From contig FLTS01000001.1 in assembly GCA_900078405.1 (NCBI GenBank), forward strand, positions 1,202,626-1,266,625: 64,000 nt of DNA, given 5' to 3'. Both the position numbers and the translations under genes were made by a program. Origin of the DNA: an uncultured Stenotrophomonas sp. (lineage in GTDB: Bacteria > Pseudomonadota > Gammaproteobacteria > Xanthomonadales > Xanthomonadaceae). Numbering within the stretch: position 1 is the stretch's first letter; each line of letters opens with the position of its first letter. The notes beneath the pieces are model-generated. The model had not been told where the DNA came from and did not search any database. It saw only the letters and a program-made list of their open reading frames with translations. Positions 1 through 8,325 of this stretch are shown in pieces.

Positions 1-87
1 CTAACGGTTGCCCCCGGGTTTTGCACGGCGGCGGATGAATCATGCTGCATTGCAACATGACCCGGGCGCCCGGGCAGGCGTAGCATC

Positions 88-101
88 CAAACAATCGTTT
101 G
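88..101. promoter_or_regulatory. PsrA-type operator upstream of the TetR regulator
   Basis: The sequence CAAAC-AATC-GTTTG is an inverted repeat with 5-nt arms and a 4-nt spacer. It matches the Pseudomonas PsrA consensus (G/C)AAAC(N2-4)GTTT(G/C) from established work. It ends 16 nt before the regulator's ATG, so bound protein would block that gene's promoter or start. No second copy is seen in the 30 nt before the downstream dehydrogenase gene, which suggests operon-wide control from this site. Binding is inferred. Confidence 0.6.
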
Positions 102-117
102 ATTGATCGAACCGGAC

Positions 118-765
118 ATGGGCAAACCCGCCAGCTTCTCCACCAAGGACCGCATCCTCGGCGCGGCCGAGGAATTGTTCGCCCAGTACGGCTTCGCCGG
201 CACTTCGCTGCGGCAGGTGACCAGCCACGCCGACGTCAACATCGCCGCGGTCAACTACCACTTCGGCAGCAAGGAAAACCTGGTCAACGAGGTATTCCGC
301 CGGCGCATGGACGAGATGACCGCCGCCCGCCTGGACCAACTGGAACAGGCCCGCAGCACCCGGCCGGGCGACCTGCGCGCGGTGCTGGCCGCCTTCGTCG
401 AGCCGGCGTTGGCGATGGCGCAGGACCGCCAGAGCGGTGGCGCGTTCGTGCGGGTCATCGCCCGCGCCTACGCCGAGAAGAACGACAACCTGCGCAAGTT
501 CCTGTCCGACCACTACGGCCACGTGCTGCGCGAGTTCGGCAAGGCCATTGCCGCTTGCGTGCCTGATTTGAGCAAGGAAGAACTGTATTGGCGGCTGGAT
601 TTCCTCGCCGGCGCGCTGACCTACGCGATGGCCGATTTCGGGCTGATCAAGCGCCCTCACGGCATCAGCGAGGCCGCCCACCGCAACAAGGCCGCACAGG
701 AACTGATCCATTTCGCCGAGGCCGGCTTCCGCGCCAGCGCGCTGGATGCCCCGCCCTCCCCCTGA
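118..765 (+). CDS. TetR/AcrR family regulator, PsrA-like fatty-acid regulator
   Basis: A 215-residue one-domain regulator. An N-terminal TetR helix-turn-helix (about residues 10-60) contains the stretch VNIAAVNYHFGSKENL, nearly the same as in Pseudomonas PsrA; the rest is an all-helical ligand and dimer domain. PsrA proteins bind long-chain acyl ligands and release fadBA-type operons, and this gene sits 30 nt upstream of two beta-oxidation genes on the same strand. I chose the ATG at 118; a TTG five codons earlier is possible but would overlap less well with the operator. A PsrA-like operator lies just upstream, implying autorepression. The family is certain from the sequence; the fatty-acid role rests on neighbours and HTH similarity. 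Confidence 0.85.
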   Translation: MGKPASFSTKDRILGAAEELFAQYGFAGTSLRQVTSHADVNIAAVNYHFGSKENLVNEVFRRRMDEMTAARLDQLEQARSTRPGDLRAVLAAFVEPALAMAQDRQSGGAFVRVIARAYAEKNDNLRKFLSDHYGHVLREFGKAIAACVPDLSKEELYWRLDFLAGALTYAMADFGLIKRPHGISEAAHRNKAAQELIHFAEAGFRASALDAPPSP

Positions 766-795
766 TTCCACCCGGTACCAACAAAGGCCCACACC

Positions 796-3168
796 ATGAC
801 CAATTCATTGCCAATCCGCCGCGCCGCCGTGCTGGGTGCCGGCGTCATGGGCGCGCAGATCGCCGCCCACCTGACCAATGCCGGCATCGACACCGTGCTG
901 TTCGACCTGCCCGCCAAGGAAGGCCCGGCCGACGGCATCGTGCTCAAGGCGATCGCCAACCTCGGCAAGCTCAGCCCCGCCCCGCTGGCCAGCAAGGCGC
1001 TGGCCGAAGCGATTACACCGGCCAACTACGAAACCAGCCTGGAACAATTGCGCGACTGCGACCTGATCGTCGAGGCCATCGCCGAGCGCATGGACTGGAA
1101 GCAGGACCTGTACAGGAAGATCGCCCCGTTCGTGAACGAGCACGCGGTGCTGGCCTCCAACACCTCGGGCCTGGGCATCAACAAGCTGGCCGACGTGCTG
1201 CCGGAGCAACTGCGCCACCGCTTCTGCGGCGTGCACTTCTTCAATCCTCCGCGCTACATGCACCTGGCCGAGCTGATCCCGGCCACCACCACCGACAAGG
1301 CGGTGCTGGAAGGGCTGGAAACCTTCCTGACCACCAACCTCGGCAAGGGTGTGGTGTATGCCAAGGACACCCCGAACTTCATCGGCAACCGCATCGGCGT
1401 GTTCTCGATCCTGTCCACCATCCACCACACCGCGCAGTTCGGGCTGGGCTTCGATGAAGTCGATGGCCTGACCGGCCCGCTGGTCGGCCGCCCGAAGTCG
1501 GCGACCTACCGCACTTCCGACGTGGTTGGCCTGGACACGATGGCGCACGTCATCAAGACGATGGCCGATACTCTGCCGAACGACCCGTGGCACGAATTCT
1601 TCAAGTCGCCGAAGTGGCTGGAAGCACTGATCGCCAAGGGCGCGCTGGGCCAGAAGACCGGTGCCGGCATCTTCCGCAAGGTCGGCAAGGACATCGTGGT
1701 GCTGGATGTCGAGAAGCAGGACTATCGCCCGGCCGACCGCGCCGCCGCGCCAGAAGTGGTCGAAATCCTGAAGATCAGGAACCCGGCCGAGAAGTTCGCC
1801 AAGCTGCGTGAAAGCCAGCACCCGCAGGCGCAGTTCCTGTGGGCGACCTTCCGCGACCTGTTCCACTACAGCGCCTACCACCTGGCCGACATCGCCGAAA
1901 CCGCGCGCGACGTCGATCTGGCGATCCGCTGGGGCTACGGCTGGTCGCTGGGCCCGTTCGAGACCTGGCAGGCCGCCGGCTGGAAGCAGGTGGCGCAGTG
2001 GATCGCCGACGACATCGTCGCCGGCAAGAGCATGAGCAACGCGCCGCTGCCGGACTGGGTGTTCGATGGCCGCGACGGCGTGCACGCCGCCGAAGGCAGC
2101 TACAGCCCGTCGCGCAACGCCAAGCTGCCGCGCTCGGCGCTGCCGGTATACCAGCGCCAACGCTTCCCCGACCCGCTGCTGGGCGAGCAGTTCCCGCAGG
2201 GCGAAACCGTGTTCGAGAACGACGGCATCCGCCTGTGGACGGATGGCGACGGCATCGGCGTCATCAGCTTCAAGACCAAGATGAACACCGTGTCCGACCA
2301 GGTGCTGGACGGCATCCAGCACGCCATCGGCTTGGCGGAGAAGCAGTTCAAGGGCGTGGTGATCTGGCAGCACAAGGAACCGTTCTCGGCCGGCGCCGAC
2401 CTGTCCGGCGCGCTGGGTGCGTTGCAGGCCGGCAAGATCGCCGAGTTCGAGGCGATGGTCGCCAACTTCCAGCGCACCAGCCAGCGCATCAAGTACGCGC
2501 TGGTGCCGGTGGTCACCGCCGTGCGCGGGCTGGCACTGGGCGGCGGCTGCGAATTCCTGATGCATTGCAGCCACCGCGTGCTGGCCCTGGAAAGCTACAT
2601 CGGCCTGGTCGAGGCCGGCGTCGGCCTGCTGCCGGCCGGTGGCGGCCTGAAGGAACTGGCGGTGCGCGCCTCACAGGCGGCCGGTGCCGACGGTGACGTG
2701 TTCGCCGAACTGAAGAAGACCTTCGAGACCGTGGCGATGGCCAAGGTGTCCAACTCGGCGGTCAACGCCAAGGAACTGGGCCTGATGCGCGGCACCGACA
2801 AGGTGGTGTTCAACAGCCACGAGCTGCTGCACATCGCCAAGGTCGAGGTCACCGCGCTGGCCGAAGGCGGCTACCGCCCGCCGATGCCGGCACGCCGCAT
2901 CCGCGTGGCCGGCGACGTCGGCATCGCCACCTTCAAGATGATGCTGGTCAACATGCTGGAAGGCCGCTTCATCAGCGAATACGACTACGAAATCGCCGAG
3001 CGCATCGCCACCGTGCTGTGCGGCGGCAAGGTCGATCGCAACACGGTCGTCGACGAGGAATGGCTGCTGACGCTGGAGCGCAGGCACTTCGTTGAACTGG
3101 CCCAGCAGGAAAAGACCCAGGCCCGCATCGCGCACATGCTCAAGACCGGCAAGCCGCTGCGGAACTGA
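796..3168 (+). CDS. 3-hydroxyacyl-CoA dehydrogenase / enoyl-CoA hydratase fusion (FadN-type)
   Basis: A 790-residue bifunctional beta-oxidation enzyme that hydrates enoyl-CoA and oxidises 3-hydroxyacyl-CoA with NAD+. Domain order is dehydrogenase first, hydratase last, as in Bacillus FadN and opposite to E. coli FadB. Visible motifs: the NAD-binding GAGVMGAQIAAHLTNAG near residue 16, the dehydrogenase HFFNPPRYMHL near 150, and the hydratase oxyanion segments SAGADLSGAL and ALGGGCEFL in the last 300 residues. Length fits the FadN class (about 790). It lies 30 nt after the PsrA-like regulator and 70 nt before the thiolase, with a hairpin REP between. Cytosolic; expected to be induced by long-chain fatty acids. 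Confidence 0.92.
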   Translation: MTNSLPIRRAAVLGAGVMGAQIAAHLTNAGIDTVLFDLPAKEGPADGIVLKAIANLGKLSPAPLASKALAEAITPANYETSLEQLRDCDLIVEAIAERMDWKQDLYRKIAPFVNEHAVLASNTSGLGINKLADVLPEQLRHRFCGVHFFNPPRYMHLAELIPATTTDKAVLEGLETFLTTNLGKGVVYAKDTPNFIGNRIGVFSILSTIHHTAQFGLGFDEVDGLTGPLVGRPKSATYRTSDVVGLDTMAHVIKTMADTLPNDPWHEFFKSPKWLEALIAKGALGQKTGAGIFRKVGKDIVVLDVEKQDYRPADRAAAPEVVEILKIRNPAEKFAKLRESQHPQAQFLWATFRDLFHYSAYHLADIAETARDVDLAIRWGYGWSLGPFETWQAAGWKQVAQWIADDIVAGKSMSNAPLPDWVFDGRDGVHAAEGSYSPSRNAKLPRSALPVYQRQRFPDPLLGEQFPQGETVFENDGIRLWTDGDGIGVISFKTKMNTVSDQVLDGIQHAIGLAEKQFKGVVIWQHKEPFSAGADLSGALGALQAGKIAEFEAMVANFQRTSQRIKYALVPVVTAVRGLALGGGCEFLMHCSHRVLALESYIGLVEAGVGLLPAGGGLKELAVRASQAAGADGDVFAELKKTFETVAMAKVSNSAVNAKELGLMRGTDKVVFNSHELLHIAKVEVTALAEGGYRPPMPARRIRVAGDVGIATFKMMLVNMLEGRFISEYDYEIAERIATVLCGGKVDRNTVVDEEWLLTLERRHFVELAQQEKTQARIAHMLKTGKPLRN

Positions 3169-3178
3169 CGGGACATCG

Positions 3179-3202
3179 GTAGTGCCGGCCACTGGCCGGC
3201 AA
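3179..3202. repeat. Single GTAG-headed REP palindrome (SMAG-like)
   Basis: GTAG is followed by the hairpin TGCCGGCC-ACT-GGCCGGCA, an 8-bp perfect stem. It begins 10 nt after the dehydrogenase stop codon and sits inside the operon before the thiolase. This form matches the SMAG repeats of Stenotrophomonas maltophilia. It may stabilise the upstream transcript end or lower thiolase expression; that is inference. Confidence 0.75.
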
Positions 3203-3238
3203 TCCCAATCCCACACCCAATTCCAAGAGATCACCGCA

Positions 3239-4447
3239 ATGACCAAGCAAATCCAGGACGCCTACATCGTCGCCGCCACCCGTACCCCGGTCGGCAAGGC
3301 GCCCAAGGGCATGTTCCGCAACACCCGCCCCGACGACATGCTCGCCCATGTGCTGAAGAGCGTGGTCGCGCAGGCGCCGGGCATCGACGTCAACCGCATC
3401 GACGACGCCATCATCGGCTGCGCCATGCCCGAGGCCGAGCAGGGCATGAACGTGGCGCGCATCGGCGTGCTGCTGGCCGGCCTGCCCAACACTATCGCCG
3501 CGCAGACGGTGAACCGCTTCTGCTCCTCCGGCCTGCAGGCGGTGGCGATGGCGGCCGACCAGATCCGTCTCGGCAACGCCGACCTGATGCTGGCCGGCGG
3601 CACCGAGTCGATGTCGATGGTGCCGATGATGGGCAACAAGATCGCGATGGCGCCGAGCGTATTCGACAACGACCACGTCGCCATCGCCTACGGCATGGGC
3701 ATCACCGCCGAGAAGGTTGCCGAGGAATGGAAGGTTTCGCGCGAGGAGCAGGACGCCTTCGCCCTGGCCTCGCACCAGAAGGCCATCGCCGCAATTGCTG
3801 CCGGCGAGTTCAAGGACGAGATCAGCCCCTACGAGATCGTCTCGCACCAGCCCGACTTGGCCGACGGCCAGCGCATCATCACCCGCAACAGGATCGCCGA
3901 TACCGATGAAGGCCCGCGCCCGGACTCCTCGGCCGAGGGCCTGGCCAAGCTGCGCCCGGTGTTCCGCAACGGCCAGTTCGGCGGCAGCGTCACCGCCGGC
4001 AACTCCTCGCAGATGAGCGACGGCGCCGGCGCGGTGCTGCTGGCTTCCGAGCAGGCGGTCAAGGATTACGGCCTGACCCCGCTGGCACGCTTCGTCAGCT
4101 TCTCGGTCGCCGGCGTGCGCCCGGAAGTGATGGGCATCGGCCCGATCGCCGCGATCCCGAAGGCGCTCAAGCAGGCCGGCCTGAGCCAGGACCAGCTGGA
4201 CTGGATCGAACTCAACGAGGCCTTCGCCGCGCAGTCACTGGCGGTGATCCGCGATTGCGGGCTGGACGCCGGCAAGGTCAACCCGCTGGGTGGCGCCATC
4301 GCCCTCGGCCACCCGCTGGGCGCCACCGGCGCGATCCGCACCGCCACGCTGGTGCACGGCCTGCGCCGCCGCCAGCAGAAGTACGGCATGGTGACGATGT
4401 GCATCGGCACCGGCATGGGTGCGGCGGGCGTGTTCGAGGCGCTCTGA
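3239..4447 (+). CDS. Acetyl-CoA C-acyltransferase (3-ketoacyl-CoA thiolase)
   Basis: A 402-residue thiolase that carries out the last step of beta-oxidation, cleaving 3-ketoacyl-CoA with CoA. The nucleophilic cysteine is in NRFCSSGLQA (near residue 91); the general-base motif GHPLGATG and the C-terminal CIGTGMG cysteine motif are both present. Length is normal for the family (390-405). The ATG at 3239 starts a typical thiolase N-terminus (DAYIVAATRTPVGKA); upstream in-frame codons overlap the dehydrogenase and look non-coding. It is the last gene of the PsrA-led operon and is followed by a strong terminator. Confidence 0.93.
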   Translation: MTKQIQDAYIVAATRTPVGKAPKGMFRNTRPDDMLAHVLKSVVAQAPGIDVNRIDDAIIGCAMPEAEQGMNVARIGVLLAGLPNTIAAQTVNRFCSSGLQAVAMAADQIRLGNADLMLAGGTESMSMVPMMGNKIAMAPSVFDNDHVAIAYGMGITAEKVAEEWKVSREEQDAFALASHQKAIAAIAAGEFKDEISPYEIVSHQPDLADGQRIITRNRIADTDEGPRPDSSAEGLAKLRPVFRNGQFGGSVTAGNSSQMSDGAGAVLLASEQAVKDYGLTPLARFVSFSVAGVRPEVMGIGPIAAIPKALKQAGLSQDQLDWIELNEAFAAQSLAVIRDCGLDAGKVNPLGGAIALGHPLGATGAIRTATLVHGLRRRQQKYGMVTMCIGTGMGAAGVFEAL

Positions 4448-4470
4448 TTCCACTCGCCATGGTGCAAGCA

Positions 4471-4498
4471 AAAAGGGCAGCCGCGAGGCTGCCCTTTT
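4471..4498. terminator. Bidirectional rho-independent terminator between thiolase and galU
   Basis: A perfect 12-bp stem (AAAAGGGCAGCC / GGCTGCCCTTTT) around a GCGA loop, with A- and T-runs at its two ends. It can stop transcription from both the thiolase operon and the converging galU operon. Confidence 0.9.
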
Positions 4499-4541
4499 CT
4501 CGTCCGGCGCCCCATAACGGGCGCCTGCACCGCATGCCACC

Positions 4542-5420
4542 CTACTCGGCCAGCATCTTCCGCATCACCTCGCGCGCCGGCGCGGCCAGCTTCTCGTTTT
4601 CCAGCGCGAAGCGGATGGTGGCTTCGACCAGCCCCAAGTGCGTGCCGCAATCGAAACGGGTCCCCTCGAAGCGATAGGCATCCACCGGCTCGCTGTCGAG
4701 CAAGCGGGCGATGGCATCGGTCAGCTGGATTTCACCGCCGGCGCCGGTACCGGTCGCCTCCAGCAGCTCGAAAATCTTCGGGCTCAGCACGTAACGGCCG
4801 ACAACGGCCAGGTCGCTGGGCGCATCCTCCGGCTTTGGTTTCTCGACGATCTCGGTGATATGGCCCTTGCGCCCGTCGAACCTGTCGGTGGCGACGATGC
4901 CGTAGCTGCCGGTCTTGTCGTGCGGCACGTCCTCCACCGCGATGATGCTGGCGCCGCTGGTTTCGTTGAGGTCGGCCATCTGCTTGAGCGCACCCGCGCC
5001 ACGGTTCCAGATCAGGTCGTCCGGCAGCAGCACCGCGAAAGGTTCATCGCCCACGATGGGCTTGGCGCACAACACCGCGTGGCCCAGCCCCAGTGCCTCG
5101 GTCTGGGTCACGAACACCGCGCGCACGCCCCTGGGCAGCACATGGCGGATCTGCTCCAACTGCTCCAGCTTGCCTGCACGCTCGAGCTTCTGCTCCAGTT
5201 CGTAGGCCTTGTCAAAGTAATCGGCCACCGCATGCTTGTAGCGGTTGGTGATGAAGATCAGGGTATCGCAACCGGCTTCGATGGCTTCATCGACCGCGTA
5301 CTGGATCAGTGGCCGGTCGATGATCGGCAGCATTTCCTTCGGCACCGTCTTGGTCGCCGGCAGGAAACGGGTACCCAGGCCAGCCACCGGGAACACCGCC
5401 TTGCGGATACGTCGTGACAT
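4542..5420 (-). CDS. galU: UTP--glucose-1-phosphate uridylyltransferase
   Basis: A 292-residue nucleotidyltransferase making UDP-glucose from UTP and glucose-1-phosphate, the precursor for LPS core, exopolysaccharide and UDP-glucuronate. The signature GLGTRFLPATKTVPKEML is at the N-terminus (about residues 14-31). Length is typical for GalU. The ATG at 5420 is preferred over a TTG one codon earlier because it overlaps the stop codon of the upstream WbpM-like gene by one base (TGATG), a standard coupling arrangement. It is the last gene of a minus-strand envelope operon. Confidence 0.95.
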   Translation of the reverse strand: MSRRIRKAVFPVAGLGTRFLPATKTVPKEMLPIIDRPLIQYAVDEAIEAGCDTLIFITNRYKHAVADYFDKAYELEQKLERAGKLEQLEQIRHVLPRGVRAVFVTQTEALGLGHAVLCAKPIVGDEPFAVLLPDDLIWNRGAGALKQMADLNETSGASIIAVEDVPHDKTGSYGIVATDRFDGRKGHITEIVEKPKPEDAPSDLAVVGRYVLSPKIFELLEATGTGAGGEIQLTDAIARLLDSEPVDAYRFEGTRFDCGTHLGLVEATIRFALENEKLAAPAREVMRKMLAE

Positions 5421-7330
5421 CAATTTCTACCTGCTTCCTTGGAAGGGAATGGAACAATGTTGGCTCCAACCTGAGGCGCACCCATCGTTTCCTGCAACGG
5501 AGAATACTCGGGAACGGTCACGGACAGGATCTCCAGCATGGCACTCACGTCATAGGCGGCCACGGCTTCGCGCAGCCGGGTGATGTTGCCAAGCACCTGC
5601 TCGGCCGAGAACTCCCGGATCCCCGCCTCCAGCACCTTCGGGTGCGAGGTCGGCCGGCTGTTCTCGTCGGAATAGAAGAGGCTTTCGTGCAGCTTCTCGC
5701 CCGGCCGCAAACCGGTATAGACGATGGCGATGTCGGCGTCCGGCTGCTTGCCGGCCAGCCGGATCATCTGCCTGGCCAGGTCCCGTATGAGGATCGGCTC
5801 GCCCATGTCGAGCATGTAGATCGCACCACGCGAGGAGGAAGCCGCCGCCTGCAGGATCAACAGGCAGGCCTCGGGGATCGTCATGAAATAGCGGCTGACT
5901 TCCGGATCGGTCACGGTTACCGGGCCGCCCCTGCGGATCTGCTCGCGGAACAGCGGCACGACGCTGCCCACCGAGCCCAGTACATTGCCGAAGCGGACGG
6001 TCACGTACCGGGTCCCCTTCTTCTGGTTGAGGCTCTGGCAGATCAACTCCGCGTAGCGCTTGCTCGCTCCCAGCGCGCTGGCCGGGTCCACCGCCTTGTC
6101 GGTGGAGATGAACACGAAGTTGTCCACTTCATGTGCCAGGCAGGCACGGGCCATGCAGTCGGTGGCCAGGGTATTGTTGCGCACGGCCTCGCGCAGGTTT
6201 CCTTCCAGCAGCGGCACCTGCTTGTAGGCGGCGGCATGGAATACCGTATCCGGCCGGTATTCCGACAACGCATGCCGTACCAGCGCCGAGTCGCCGCAAT
6301 CACCCAGCACGCATTCGATTTGCAGGTGCGGGAAATTGCGGCACAACTCCCCGCGGATGTTGAGCATGAGGAACTCGCTGATTTCCAGCAGCACGATGCG
6401 GGCCACGCCGTGGCGCGCGCACTGGCGGCAGAGTTCGGAACCGATGGAACCGCCGGCCCCGGTTACCAGAACCGTGCGCCCGCGCAACCAGCCGCGGACC
6501 AGCTCCCAATCCGGCTGTATCGGCTGGCGGCCAAGCAGGTCCTCGATCGCCACTTCCTTCAGCTGCCCCGGAAGCGAACTGCCTTCCATCAGGTCGTTCA
6601 GCCTCGGCACCGTCCGGAATGGCAACCCGGTGCTTTCGCACAGGGCGATCACGCGCTGCATGCCGGTGGCGTTCAGCGTCGGGATGGCGATCACCAGCAG
6701 TTTCGCGGCGGTTTCCCGCGCCACGCTGGCCACGTCGTCCAGCGTTCCCAGGATAGGAATGCCCTGCAGTTCGGCACCTTGCAGGTGCGGGGAATCATCA
6801 AGCAGGCCCACCGCCTCGTAATCGCCCGAGCGGCGCAGGTCCTTGACCAGCGATTCGGCCGCATGGCCCGCCCCCAATACCAGCACGCGCCTGGCGCTCG
6901 CATCCGACTGGACCGCCAGGTAATCCTTCCAGCTGCGGTACAGCAGGCGCGGCCCTCCCAGCAGGATCGCCAGCGCGAAGGGATAGGCGATCAGCACCGA
7001 TACCGGAATGCCATCGAGGCGCTTGTAGCTCAGCACCAGCACGATGGCGACCAGGCCAATGAAGCTGGCCTTGAAGATGCTGACCAGGTCAGCCACGCTG
7101 GCAAAGCGCCAAAGCCCCCGGTAAAGGCCCACGTAACGGAAGGCCAGGGCCTGGGCAAGCAGCACCACGGCCACGTTGAAATCGAACAGCGGATTGGATG
7201 GCACGTCGTCCAGCAATGCATAGCGGGCGGCATGCAGCAGGCGCCAGCATGCCCAGACCATGAACAGGTCGTGCAGCATCACCGCGATGCGTGGAATATT
7301 TCCTGCCTGCCGCTGGCGCCAGAATGACAT
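5420..7330 (-). CDS. Membrane-anchored nucleotide-sugar epimerase/dehydratase (WbpM/CapD-like)
   Basis: A 636-residue inner-membrane protein. Four N-terminal membrane segments (about residues 10-130) are followed by a CoA-binding-like Rossmann fold (VLGAGHAAESLV, about 150) and a short-chain dehydrogenase domain with TGAGGSIGSEL (about 290). The active region is FVFISTDKAVDPASALGASKRYAE split around residues 405-426. WbpM-type proteins are UDP-GlcNAc 4,6-dehydratases that start synthesis of the first O-antigen sugar. The ATG at 7330 is preceded by an AGGGAA ribosome site 8 nt away; earlier in-frame starts run into the WbpL-like gene. The residue usually Met or Tyr before GASK is Leu here. The gene overlaps galU by one base. 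Confidence 0.85.
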   Translation of the reverse strand: MSFWRQRQAGNIPRIAVMLHDLFMVWACWRLLHAARYALLDDVPSNPLFDFNVAVVLLAQALAFRYVGLYRGLWRFASVADLVSIFKASFIGLVAIVLVLSYKRLDGIPVSVLIAYPFALAILLGGPRLLYRSWKDYLAVQSDASARRVLVLGAGHAAESLVKDLRRSGDYEAVGLLDDSPHLQGAELQGIPILGTLDDVASVARETAAKLLVIAIPTLNATGMQRVIALCESTGLPFRTVPRLNDLMEGSSLPGQLKEVAIEDLLGRQPIQPDWELVRGWLRGRTVLVTGAGGSIGSELCRQCARHGVARIVLLEISEFLMLNIRGELCRNFPHLQIECVLGDCGDSALVRHALSEYRPDTVFHAAAYKQVPLLEGNLREAVRNNTLATDCMARACLAHEVDNFVFISTDKAVDPASALGASKRYAELICQSLNQKKGTRYVTVRFGNVLGSVGSVVPLFREQIRRGGPVTVTDPEVSRYFMTIPEACLLILQAAASSSRGAIYMLDMGEPILIRDLARQMIRLAGKQPDADIAIVYTGLRPGEKLHESLFYSDENSRPTSHPKVLEAGIREFSAEQVLGNITRLREAVAAYDVSAMLEILSVTVPEYSPLQETMGAPQVGANIVPFPSKEAGRN

Positions 7331-7347
7331 CTCCGAATTCCCTAGTT

Positions 7348-8322
7348 TTATCGAACGATCCTGTTCCGCAGCGTGTACCAGATGCAGAACCCGATGGCGG
7401 CCCATGCCACGGCCACCATGCTCCCCCACACCGGAGGCAGCCCCCCCGAAGCGGCGCAAAGTGTAAGTCCAGCAACACTGAACACTGCGTAATCAAGCGT
7501 CACGGCAGCGTGACTGCGGCCACGCTTCACATGCGCCTGGTACAGATGCTGGGTATGGGCCTCCATCCAGCGCTCCCCCCTGAGCATGCGTACGAGCAGG
7601 GTGAATCCGGAATCGACCAGGAATGCGGTCAGCGGCAGCAGCCAGATCGGCCAGGCTATGTCGGTGACGGTGATGCCCAGGGCGACAAGGCCGGCCAGCA
7701 GATAGCCAAGTGCCCCGCTGCCGACATCGCCCATGAAAATCCGGGCCTTGGGAAAGTTGAAAGGCAGGAACCCCAGGCAACCCGCCGCCAATGACAGGGC
7801 GATACCGGCATGCGGCATGGGCAGCAGCAGCGCGAAGGCAATGGCGGCGAGGATTGCCTGCGTCGTCGCCAAACCGTTGATGCCATCCATGAAGTTCCAC
7901 ACGTTGATCAATCCGATCGCCAACAACGCGCTGAAAACCGCCTTGAACGCATCCCCGCTCGCCTGCCAGACCAGCATGCCCAGCAGCGCGCCCGCCACTA
8001 CATGCACGCACAACCGGAGCTTGGCGGACAGCGGCCGGTGATCGTCCCACCAGCCGATACCCGCGACCAGCAGCAGGCCCGTCGAAAACAGCGCCAGAGC
8101 CACCGCAAGCTCATCACGGACGGTGCCGATGGCCGCATAGGCCACCACCTGCGAAATCACGATCGCAATACCGCCGCCTCGCGGTGTGGCGACCTTGTGG
8201 CTGCGCCGCTCACCGGGCTGGTCGAACAGGTTCCGGCGCAACGCATACCCGCGTGCCGCCCAAGTCAGCAGCGCGGCAAGCAGGAATACCGCCGCGAACC
8301 CCATCGCCCATGCCGGCCACAC
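7348..8322 (-). CDS. Glycosyltransferase family 4, WbpL/WecA-like undecaprenyl-phosphate sugar transferase
   Basis: A 324-residue polytopic membrane enzyme of the MraY/WecA superfamily, which moves a sugar-1-phosphate (GlcNAc or FucNAc type) onto undecaprenyl phosphate to begin O-antigen units. Family signatures are visible: RRSHKVATPRGGG near residue 40, the acidic WWDDHRPLS near 90, NVWNFMDGINGLA near 140 and FMGDVGSGALGY near 195. About ten hydrophobic segments span the protein. The GTG at 8322 lies 3 nt after the lapB stop, suggesting coupling; an ATG six codons later is the alternative. Paired with a WbpM-like gene 17 nt downstream, as in Pseudomonas O-antigen loci. Confidence 0.85.
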   Translation of the reverse strand: MWPAWAMGFAAVFLLAALLTWAARGYALRRNLFDQPGERRSHKVATPRGGGIAIVISQVVAYAAIGTVRDELAVALALFSTGLLLVAGIGWWDDHRPLSAKLRLCVHVVAGALLGMLVWQASGDAFKAVFSALLAIGLINVWNFMDGINGLATTQAILAAIAFALLLPMPHAGIALSLAAGCLGFLPFNFPKARIFMGDVGSGALGYLLAGLVALGITVTDIAWPIWLLPLTAFLVDSGFTLLVRMLRGERWMEAHTQHLYQAHVKRGRSHAAVTLDYAVFSVAGLTLCAASGGLPPVWGSMVAVAWAAIGFCIWYTLRNRIVR

Positions 8323-8325
8323 GGA

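Noticed and set aside
805..2574. 589-codon open frame opposite the hydroxyacyl-CoA dehydrogenase gene
   Set aside because: Shadow of the real gene in a high-GC genome; no ribosome site or recognisable fold.
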